From Vermamoeba vermiformis (Eukaryota; Tubulinea; Echinamoebida), in assembly GCA_045837725.1 (NCBI GenBank), contig JBEWZL010000168.1, positions 1 to 64,000 of the forward strand: a stretch of 64,000 nucleotides of DNA, written 5' to 3'. The notes beneath the pieces are model-generated. The model was not told the DNA's origin, did not search any database, and was given only the letters and a program-made list of their open reading frames with translations. This document shows, piece after piece, positions 1 to 8,131 of this stretch (its first letter is position 1; the number at the start of each line of letters is the position of its first letter). The translations under genes were made by a program, and so were the position numbers.

Positions 1-52
1 GAGTGAGTCGCCGATTTTGTCCCAAACCCCTGATTTTGTCCCAACCGATTTT
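1..52 (+). repeat. Left terminal inverted repeat of the pogo/Tigger element
   Basis: Bases 1-52 match the reverse complement of 1981-2032 with 4 mismatches. The 11-mer GATTTTGTCCC occurs at 13-23 and again at 32-42, and a third, partial copy starts at 46. Since the window starts exactly at the repeat's first base, the left flank cannot be seen. Confidence 0.9.
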
Positions 53-168
53 TTTGCGTAATTTCGCAAATTATTTTACCAACGGCATTCAATAAGTTGC
101 TTCGCACACGAACACGACAGCTTGTTGTTCAATAGTATTGATTTTATTTATAATTTTTCTGACCAGTA

Positions 169-1881
169 ATGGCGAAGTATGAAAACGAAATTCATGAGAT
201 CAATCAACGGATTTCAGAAAACGGCGAGACAATTAGCGAAATTATTCGCGATTTGACGCGGAATAGTCCCAATAAATTCGAAACACTTCGCAAAGCCTAC
301 CAGCGGGCTCAAAAGAATAAAGAGAAGAAACATGGAAATCAGATGCTCACCAATCAGCAAGAAAAAAGACTATGCAGCATCATTTTAGCTTTTTCAGCAA
401 GCGGAATAGCTCTGTCGAGAAGTGTATTCATTAGTTTTGTACGTAAGATATTTGAGCTCCCTGAAGACTGGCGAGGCGATCACTGGTTTAGCAATTTTCT
501 GATCCGCAATTCAGATCGCATCTCTCACGCGTTTGGTAAAGACCTCGACATGGGACGTGTCAATTCTGTCACTATTGATATTATTGAGTCATTTGTGAAA
601 GAATACAAGAGGCTACTAGAAGAGAAAAGTTACACGGACGACTTCATCATCAACGCTGACGAATCTCCCTGTAAATTTACTGACGGAGAAAGTTCGAAGA
701 TTCTAACGAGTGCAAATTCGAAAAAGCAGGGTAGATTGAGTACTCCCAAGAGTCATCTACGCACTATACTTCCATTTGTTGCAGCATCTGGTCGTGTTTG
801 GATGATAGTGCTCATCTACAAGGACATGTCACAAAATGGCAACGAAAAGAAGAATTCGATTCCCGTCACTACAGAGCTGAGATATACTCGCAGCACTATA
901 CCAACTTATTATGCCACAACAGCTAATGGCTTTATTACAAATGAGTTGTGGAAGCAAATAATAGCGCGACTCGTGGAGCGACTTTCAGCGTTCAAGCAAG
1001 GACAACCAGCTCTTTTACTTCTTGACCGCCACTCCACCCACCTGGAGTTGACCAGCATCAACTTGCTATTAGATTCTGATATACAGCCCCTGTACCTACC
1101 AGCACATACAACTCATTTGCTTCAACCTCTTGACGACGTGATTTTTGGCTCGTTCAAACGCAAGATGCGTGTCAAGAGAGACCTTGAAAGAATGCGACGG
1201 CTCCTCACTGGAGAGACCCTGCACTCTGTTATTGAAGACATTATCACGGAGGAGAAGTCCAATATATTTGATAAAGAGGTCATTAAGGCAGGATTTCGAC
1301 ATACAGGCATTTGGCCATTCGATAGTGCACTTATCAGCAAGAAATTTCAGAACATGTACATGTTCGACACAAAACCTCAACTGCACACCAGTGAAGATGA
1401 AGAAGTTAAAGCTATGGCACTGATACTTAAGGAGGCCTTGATACCTAATCAAACCAAGACTCCTATCAAGCGAGTACGTGCCAATGAGCGGAATAAATTG
1501 GTGACTGGCCAGCAGTTGGTGATCTATGCCCGTGAGAAGGAGGAAAAAGAACTGAAAGAGAAGGAGGCTAAAGAACTTGCGAAGAAAGAAAGAGAGGACA
1601 AGAAGAGAAAGAGAGAAGAGGAGAAAGAAGAGCGACAAGAGCTCGTCAAGCGACGCAAACTTGACAAACAGAGTGATGTGATTAGTAGGACGTGCTCACC
1701 TTGCCGTCGTATCTATACCAAGAAGCACAAATTTTGGGTCTGCACCTCATGTAATAGCTATCAAGTATGCAAGAAGTGTCAAAAACGAGATATTCATGAT
1801 GAGCATGCTGCTGAATGCGGATCTGATCTGAGCGAAGAAAGATCCGATCTGGCCAGTGATGAAGGCGAATTGCACGATTAA
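169..1881 (+). CDS. Pogo/Tigger-family transposase (DDE_1), 570 aa
   Basis: Cut-and-paste transposase acting in the nucleus on its own inverted repeats. Residues 1-130 are a helical DNA-binding region with a psq/CENP-B-like arrangement (the HWFSNFLIRN segment near 105-114 is typical). The DDE catalytic core runs from about 155 to 375: first Asp in NADESP (D164), second in LLLDRHSTH (D286), third in QPLDDVIFGSFK (D322 or D323). This DD(D) pattern is that of pogo and Tigger. A Lys/Glu-rich coiled segment (455-498) follows, then a Cys/His-rich finger (509-550, several CxxC pairs) resembling the Cys-rich tails of some related transposases. There is no intron and no internal stop, so it may be active. 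The ATG at 169 is the first in frame. Confidence 0.95.
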   Translation: MAKYENEIHEINQRISENGETISEIIRDLTRNSPNKFETLRKAYQRAQKNKEKKHGNQMLTNQQEKRLCSIILAFSASGIALSRSVFISFVRKIFELPEDWRGDHWFSNFLIRNSDRISHAFGKDLDMGRVNSVTIDIIESFVKEYKRLLEEKSYTDDFIINADESPCKFTDGESSKILTSANSKKQGRLSTPKSHLRTILPFVAASGRVWMIVLIYKDMSQNGNEKKNSIPVTTELRYTRSTIPTYYATTANGFITNELWKQIIARLVERLSAFKQGQPALLLLDRHSTHLELTSINLLLDSDIQPLYLPAHTTHLLQPLDDVIFGSFKRKMRVKRDLERMRRLLTGETLHSVIEDIITEEKSNIFDKEVIKAGFRHTGIWPFDSALISKKFQNMYMFDTKPQLHTSEDEEVKAMALILKEALIPNQTKTPIKRVRANERNKLVTGQQLVIYAREKEEKELKEKEAKELAKKEREDKKRKREEEKEERQELVKRRKLDKQSDVISRTCSPCRRIYTKKHKFWVCTSCNSYQVCKKCQKRDIHDEHAAECGSDLSEERSDLASDEGELHD

Positions 1882-1980
1882 ATCAACTGTAATTCAAGTA
1901 TTCACTTATTATTTATCTATTTGTATTGAAATCACTCCATTAAATAAGTATTAAAATAAATTATTGTTAAATTTTAGTCC

Positions 1981-2032
1981 AAAATCGTTTGGGACAAAAT
2001 TGGGGGTTTGGGACAAAATCGGAGACTCACTC
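1981..2032 (-). repeat. Right terminal inverted repeat of the pogo/Tigger element
   Basis: Reverse complement of the left repeat. It is followed immediately by TA (2033-2034), the target dinucleotide of Tc1-mariner-superfamily elements. Confidence 0.9.
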
Positions 2033-2033
2033 T

Positions 2034-2123
2034 AACGAGATCAACGAAGGAGGCGAGTTAACCATCGACTTGAATCTCATAGCAGACTCACTTTCGTTAT
2101 CGATAGAATATCCTGGATATTAA
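2034..2123 (+). pseudogene. Candidate 3' end of a host coding exon cut off by the transposon
   Basis: Directly after the transposon's right end an open frame of 29 codons runs to a TAA at 2121. It has a protein-like composition (reads NEINEGGELTIDLNLIADSL at its start) and no ATG at its head, as expected if the upstream exon lies left of the transposon and outside the window. No family is recognisable in such a short piece. It could be chance; the left flank would decide. Confidence 0.4.
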
Positions 2124-2462
2124 ACCGTCAGTAAGCGATTCGTTATACTAAAATTAAAATTTTAAATTACCAGTGTAGTCTTTAAATTGCTCTGCATCAT
2201 CTTCTATTTCCTATCAAATTAAATATACAATTTAGTGACGCTACTATTTGATGCTCGGCTTTAAATTAATGAAACTCGAGCCGATCTAGATCAGGTGTTA
2301 CCCGAGGCCGCGGGAGTCACTCGAATACGTACAGAAATTACCGGAGTTACTTCTGAAAGAAATTGTTCAAAATTGTCAGCCATTGTGTGGATCAGATAAA
2401 TTTACGTAAATAAAAATCTTCTTCAAATTGAATTGCTCTTTTCTTACATACTTCGCAACGTA
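2124..2462. other. Spacer, no gene seen
   Basis: AT-rich sequence between the cut-off exon and the convergent F-box/ankyrin-like gene. I see no ORF with coding character, no tRNA and no repeat. Confidence 0.5.
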
Positions 2463-3734
2463 TTAATCAAGTTCTGTGGACTCGTCAAGAACTGAGTGCG
2501 GACAGCCGTTTTTAACTGCATACTCCAAGCATGCACGAGCACCAGGCCCACATGTTGAGAATGAAGATGAAGACTCGCGTGCTTTCTTTGTAGTCATCTC
2601 GTCCCAAGGGCAACCGTGTTCGTGTGCATATTTAAGGCAGGCTAATTGACCACGCATTGCTGCTGCAGAGCATACTTCAGCGTTCCATTCGCATCCGTTT
2701 TCATGCGCGTACTTCAAGCACTCAAGACTGCCTGAATCAGCTGCCTTCACGCAAGTCATGTAGTCCCATGGAACGCCGCTCTCGTGCAGGTACTTGAGAC
2801 AGCTGAGCGAGCCTCCCATAGCAGCTCCAAGACAAGTGTCAGCGTCACAAGGATAGCCGCGCTCACGCACGAATTTCAAGCATTCTAAGTGGCCTCGACG
2901 AGCCATTTCGTACGTCAGCGAATAGCCCAATATTCCAGCGAGTGTGAGATTGATTTTGAGGCCTTGTTTGTATCCGTAAGCCAAGCAGTCCAAGTGCCCA
3001 CCTTCGCCAGCTCTGTCAAGGACACTGGCCTCCCAAGGGCACCTGTTCTCGTGTGCGTACTTCAAGCACTCGAGGGAGCCATACTCTGCGGCCAAATCTG
3101 GTGTGGCGCTGTCCCATGGGCAACCATGTTCATGCGCGTACTTAAGGCACGCGAGGGAGCGTCCCGCAGCAGCTTTCGCACAGGTTTCTTTATCCCATTC
3201 GACGCCAGTCTCGTGTAGGTACTGAAGACATTCGAGCGAGCCTCGTTGTGCTGCTGAGTATGTAGCGACACGACCAAGTTTCAACCCGATCTGCACGGCA
3301 AATTTGTAGAACTGAATATCGCCGTACTGTTGAATCTGCGCTTGCAAGAGGTCGAGGTTGACTGGACAACCATTGTCGAAGAGATATTTGAATGTTTCGA
3401 ATTGACACGCTTGCAGTGCTGCTGTGATTGTGTGCACGCTCCACTTGCATCCAAACTCGTGCGCGTATTTTAAGCAGGATAAATAACCTTTCCTTGCATA
3501 ATAGCCGCATACATGCTGGTCTCTATTGTAATCGATGAAGCTTGCCAGCCTTGCATTCCTCCGAAGATAATCCAAGAGAAGTGGTTGTGCGATCTCGTTA
3601 TGCGCTTTTGATACCAACGTCAAAAAATACAGTTTAAAAGGCGTTGCCTTGCTAATATAAAATCTGTTCTTATCATGAGTGTGCACCAGCGCATTGATTA
3701 TCTCGCGCCAGATATCTTGCGGTAAATCCATCAA
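2463..3734 (-). CDS. F-box protein with ankyrin-like CLKYAHE repeats, 423 aa
   Basis: The first 55 residues read as an F-box (MDLPQDIWREIINALV, then LYFLTLVSKAHNEIAQPLLL), the motif that binds Skp1 in SCF ubiquitin ligases. The rest is about ten tandem repeats of roughly 26-34 residues built on the phrase CLKYAHEhGCPWD followed by a short helix ending GSLE or GHLD. This is the divergent ankyrin type common in amoebae and their giant viruses. The protein would act as a cytosolic or nuclear SCF substrate adaptor (inference). It is a single exon, unlike most neighbours, which may mean retrocopy or viral exchange. The repeats look uniformly intact. Confidence 0.88.
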   Translation of the reverse strand: MMDLPQDIWREIINALVHTHDKNRFYISKATPFKLYFLTLVSKAHNEIAQPLLLDYLRRNARLASFIDYNRDQHVCGYYARKGYLSCLKYAHEFGCKWSVHTITAALQACQFETFKYLFDNGCPVNLDLLQAQIQQYGDIQFYKFAVQIGLKLGRVATYSAAQRGSLECLQYLHETGVEWDKETCAKAAAGRSLACLKYAHEHGCPWDSATPDLAAEYGSLECLKYAHENRCPWEASVLDRAGEGGHLDCLAYGYKQGLKINLTLAGILGYSLTYEMARRGHLECLKFVRERGYPCDADTCLGAAMGGSLSCLKYLHESGVPWDYMTCVKAADSGSLECLKYAHENGCEWNAEVCSAAAMRGQLACLKYAHEHGCPWDEMTTKKARESSSSFSTCGPGARACLEYAVKNGCPHSVLDESTELD

Positions 3735-4105
3735 TTTTTAATCTACTCCAACAAAGCTCTTTTGAAGCTAAATTAATAAATATTAATTCAGTGTATTTTC
3801 TAAATATTTCCTATTTTAAGCAAATGGTTGTGGTAAGACGAATAATAGGATTCGCTGCGTGACATACCTGTTATTGCTAATTGTTCTTACCACCAACCCG
3901 ATATGTCCGCCACGTTTAGCAGCACAATTATTGTATTTGCTTCAAATTAAAGCTGTGACAAATAGCGACGCGAAAAGTTTGATTTGTGGGACGAAAAGGA
4001 CACAAGGTTCCAGAACCAATAATGTTAGCGCAACCAAATGTTTATTTCCATCGATATTGCGCGAACGTGCGTGTATTATAAACAAAATTTAATCAGTTAG
4101 TGCAG
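3735..4105. other. Spacer: upstream region of the F-box/ankyrin gene and 3' flank of the receptor kinase
   Basis: AT-rich. A 77-codon plus-strand ORF at 3859-4092 has no recognisable features and is likely chance. No repeats or RNA genes seen. Confidence 0.5.
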
Positions 4106-6972
4106 CTAGAGTTTTTTCGCTACTATCTCGCAAATGTCAGCCATACTCTGCAACGCAACCACAAATGTTAGCATCAGCAGTCAAAGACTAGACGATTATT
4201 GACTTACAGGTCTGTCGTTTGGATCAAACTTCCAGCACATCTGCATCAACTCCCTCAACGTTGGATCGCAATCGTCAGGAATTGCAGGGGTCAATCCTTC
4301 ATCACTATAGCATCGCATAATATATTAAAACCTCATTGCCTATAGAATGAAATTCTTACCGAATTTTACAAGCCACTTCAATTTGATTTGATCCCTGGTG
4401 CGGCTCGTGGCCATTGACGATCTCGCTAACTTTTAACGTTCAATTTTAGTTATGATAATGATAATAATACTTGCGGTATACTTACTAACGATGCCGAATG
4501 TCCAAACATCTGATTTTGTACTGTAAGCCATCGAATTGATACTCTCAGGTGCCATCCAGCGAATAGGACCAATGTTCGAGTTCGTTTGACCTTGTGCTTC
4601 TTCTTTCAGCACTCGAGACATGCCAAAGTCGCTGATCTTGGGCTTGCCTTTATGAACCTTTGATATCAAGCGTTAGGCTTGTTTCGGCGATTCACTAACT
4701 GCGAACTGATCAGTACTTACCAAGACATTTCTGACGGCCAAATCACGATGCACGATGTTGTGTGAGTGCAAATGATACAAGCCAAAGGCAAGACCTTTCA
4801 CAAGCTCTCGTTGTTGACTCTTCTTGATGTTCTGCTTGAACATAAGACCGTCGAGACTGCCACCATCGCAGTACTCGAGCACAATGTACGGCACATCTGA
4901 GTCAACACTCACACCGTATGTGAGCACAATGTTGGGGTGAGGCGGAAGACCACTGAAGTCATGTTAGAATGATCTTGTGCGGCCTTGTCGATAGCGACGG
5001 TCAGTACTTACGCAGTGAGCTTTGCTTCAGCAAGAAATGCTTCAGTGTCTGATGATCTCGTGCTCGATTTGATTGCGACATCTGCACCACGCCAGTGACT
5101 ACAAAGAACGAGTTAAACCTTGCACATCGTCACAGTACAGCACTGGCTTTGCTTACCCAATGAACACTTTGCCAAAGCTTCCTGCACCAATTTCTTTGTC
5201 GAACTGAAGCTCTTTGTACGGAATGAGCATCTTCGATGAAATGTCTTCAGCTCCCACGTCTGAATTTCTGGAAGGAAGCACATCGTAATTCGTGCCACCG
5301 CTCTTGCCCTCAGGATCTTCAGGCTTGATCTGTTTCTTTCGCAAGAAGAACACCAACAAAAAGATGCCAGCACCGACTGCTGCACCGACCAATGATGTCG
5401 TCAGTCCTGCTGTCAATGCGACGTTATCGGGTGTAGAACCATCAACAACTGCTTGTGGTGCTACCGTCGGCGCAACACCTGTCCCAGGCGTTCCACTCGT
5501 TACTGGAGAGCTCGCAGAAGGGGCCGTGCTTGGAGCGGATGGAGTAATGGTAGACTTTGGAGGAGGTTGTTGATAGTTCCAAAAGTCGTAACCAGCCCAG
5601 TGTGGCACGACGACAGTGTCTTGGAGACACGACATGACAAACCAATCTGAATCGACTGACCGTCTCTTTTCAGCAATCACTTTGAAGTTGTCTTGTGTGT
5701 CCAGTGCTACGAGAACGTAATCTGATGCCGAGGGGATATTGTCTGGCGATAAGAGCAGCACCAAAGATGTGTTCATAAGACACTGCGTTAAGTACGTAGA
5801 TCCGGGAGGAAAACCATTGTCGGCGTAAGTCGAATTCAATTCGATCAGGTTATTGGGATCAGCTGATGAAGTGCAAAGAAAGTTCGTTAGGCCTTTGCCG
5901 CAGCCCCACCACTCGTCGTTATCGTTCGCATCCAGAAAAAATTCATTCGCCTCGACTTTAGCGGTTTGCTCGCACAAAGTAGAGCTACATTTAAATATCA
6001 AAGTATAGCCGGAGTAAATGGGGAGCGCTACCCAAAATCGGTTGTCTAGAGGAAAAAACGTTAACGAATCCGCTGTGAAAACAAATGGAAGTGCTTACTA
6101 TTAACGTATCTAACATATTTGTTGGTAGTATTTTGGTCCGAGATACCAGTAAAGTAGGACATAGGCCCATTCAAGGACAAAGTATTGTTAAGGTACGACG
6201 TCACGTTGTAACCGCCCTAAAAAGGAAAGTTTGATAAATTATAACTAAAATCTTAAATCATTAACGCCTTACGCCCGAAGCTATAGTGACTAAGCTGTCG
6301 CCTGACCACACAACCGACGCTGCCCAATTATCTTGGTTCGGAACGACGGGAATAGGCGAGGACATGTATTGGGGAGTAGCACCGTTGCCCATTCCAAGAA
6401 CTGCGTACATTATTTGACCTCCTTGAACCTAACAAAAATTAGATTTATAATTATTACGCCATCCTGGACCAATTGTATGACTTTAATAACCAAAATTGAA
6501 TTTTCATTTTTTTTGGATTTTGAGCCGTTTCTCGTTAAGACCTGCTTACCGACGATATGGAGCCGTATGAGCATGGTGAATAAGGAGCACCTCTGATAAC
6601 CCAATGCGCAACGGAGTCCGCATTAGGAGGGTAAAGAGGGGCTTGCGAGGGTTCAACTCTGATGGAAGAAATACCAGTCCTCGAATTATAGGTGACGGTT
6701 TTTTGACTTGCTTGCTGGCCTGAATCAATACCGCAGGCCAAATAAATCCCGGTATCAGGATCGAAGGAAACAAGATGAATTTCTCGAAGCCAAGAGGAAG
6801 GATAACCCGCCAAGTTGGCGTTTTGAGTCGTAATATAGGTGAACTCTTTAAAATAAATTTAATTAATTTTGAATAAAATACCGAGGAAGAAATGTAGCGA
6901 CTTACTTTGGGATTGAACGAGCGTTATCGCCAACAAACAAACGAACAATGCTCGGGACAACACATTCCGCAT
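4106..6972 (-). CDS. Receptor protein kinase with a tyrosine-kinase-like catalytic loop (copy A)
   Basis: A multi-exon gene. Exon 1 (6972-6906) encodes a 22-residue signal peptide. Exons 2-5 (6845-6550, 6428-6273, 6216-6099, 6045-5157) encode an ectodomain of unrecognised fold with paired Cys and N-glycosylation sites, a Pro/Thr/Ser-rich stalk, one membrane helix ([15 protein letters not shown]) and a basic stop-transfer. The kinase starts with the Gly loop [11 protein letters not shown] in exon 5, then [12 protein letters not shown] (catalytic), ISDFGMSR (Mg binding) and IRWMAPES in later exons, ending at the stop at 4106. HRDLAxRN with xRWMAPE is the signature of tyrosine kinases rather than of TKL serine/threonine kinases. 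It probably senses an extracellular ligand at the plasma membrane. Its paralogue follows at 8132-10548. Confidence 0.88.
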
Positions 6973-7665
6973 TATAAGTAATGTTTCTATGATGATAGCG
7001 TTGATGTTCACACTAGCGTTCAGTTGATGCAACTACTCAAAATTCCTGGCCCGATATTAGGCCCAACACGTGCTCGTATTTTCCAAACTTGGAATATGCT
7101 GGTTATTTTCGAATATACTTAACATGGTGCAATAACAAACAATGTACAATCTTTCGGCTCTTACCTTATTGGAGGAGGCAGACGTAGGCGAAAGAACGTG
7201 TGGCAGATCTTTCTATTTTTAGACACGGTTTGTAGGATCGTCTCGGTCTCTAAACAGTTAAGGCACGAGCAAATTGGGCGTCATGATATTCTGTGCTAAT
7301 TAAAAAGTTCAATGATCATTATTTTTGAAGTTGGGAAGATCGAAGATATTTTACGTTTATGCAGTTAAATCTAATTTAGCTGAATATTGTTCTGTTTTAA
7401 AAACACCATTTATATTGTATATTTTTCATAATTTATATTTAGCTTACGTTTCCTAATTTTTAAAATCGATTTTGACCAATCTTTCCTGAAAGAACATGCA
7501 CGGAGCTTATATCAGAAATAAATATTACCGACATGTTCCGCTTTTGCTATTGGTTGCAAGCTGCAGTACTGGTATGACAATGTCACTAAATCAAATCGTA
7601 ATCTCTCGCGATCTGTGCACTAAGCGGCCCGCTGGCACCAGAAGATGATACCCCATCGTCAATGA
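6973..7665. other. Spacer upstream of receptor kinase A and of the CBM20 gene (divergent)
   Basis: About 690 bp of AT-rich sequence between divergently arranged genes, presumably holding both promoters. No ORF, repeat or RNA gene recognised. Confidence 0.5.
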
Positions 7666-8043
7666 GGCCTAATATGCCGTTTCAGTGGAGCATTGCAGTT
7701 TTCCGGTGCTTGCTATTGTATTTTTTCATTTCGATTACCAAACAAAACCCCACCCCAACCCCAACAACCATTCGTTGTTGTCCATATTAGGCAGCACATT
7801 ATATTTCTACAGCCTCACGAAGTGTATGTAGTGGGCAGCATAGACAAATTAGGCAATTGGGAGCCAAGAAACGGTCTCAAAATGCAATTATTCTCGCACG
7901 AACGATTGGAGGCGCAGATAGAAATTCCTAAAAATACGCGTAATATTATTGAATACAAGTACGTCTATATAACAAGCAATAATGGGCAGTTAAATTGGGA
8001 GTACGGAGAAAATCGGTTGATCCACAGAGTTCTCGACAATTGA
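7666..8043 (+). CDS. Small starch/glycogen-binding domain (CBM20) protein; 5' end uncertain
   Basis: The frame encodes one CBM20 domain: strands FVVVHIRQ and EVYVVGSIDKLGNWEP, then EYKYVYI and WEYGENRLIHRV, matching the order and the starch-binding Trp residues of laforin- and amylase-type CBM20 modules. The domain stands alone, with no catalytic partner, and would bind glycogen or starch. The open frame reaches back to 7666 without an ATG. An ATG at 7674 in another frame begins a hydrophobic, signal-peptide-like stretch that overlaps it and stops near 7792. The true start is therefore either in an unseen upstream exon or hidden by a one-base error in the C/A-rich run near 7740-7765. It lies between the two receptor kinases on the opposite strand. 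Confidence 0.75.
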   Translation, partial: GLICRFSGALQFSGACYCIFSFRLPNKTPPQPQQPFVVVHIRQHIIFLQPHEVYVVGSIDKLGNWEPRNGLKMQLFSHERLEAQIEIPKNTRNIIEYKYVYITSNNGQLNWEYGENRLIHRVLDN

Positions 8044-8131
8044 ATCGAGAGGAATGGATAAGTTCGATGTTCCGTGCCTGCAGTCACGTTGAATCATCAT
8101 GATGATCCAGCAATGAGGTCTATCCTTACTC

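Larger units (their letters stand above)
1..2032 (+). mobile_element. Pogo/Tigger-type (Tc1-mariner superfamily) DNA transposon, apparently complete
   Basis: The element has terminal inverted repeats of about 52 bp (1-52 and 1981-2032, 4 mismatches) around one intronless transposase gene. It ends with CTCACTC followed by TA at 2033-2034, the expected half of a TA target duplication; the other TA would lie just left of the window. The repeats contain tandem copies of the 11-mer GATTTTGTCCC or close variants, likely transposase binding sites. The long open frame and near-identical ends suggest recent insertion. It appears to interrupt the last exon of a host gene (see 2034-2123). Confidence 0.93.

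Noticed and set aside
1096-1638. 180-codon minus-strand ORF inside the transposase
   Set aside because: It is antisense to the Lys/Glu-rich coding region, which yields Phe/Leu-rich reading without stops; there are no own features.
3859-4092. 77-codon plus-strand ORF in a spacer
   Set aside because: No homology signals, no conserved neighbours and a composition like AT-rich spacer.
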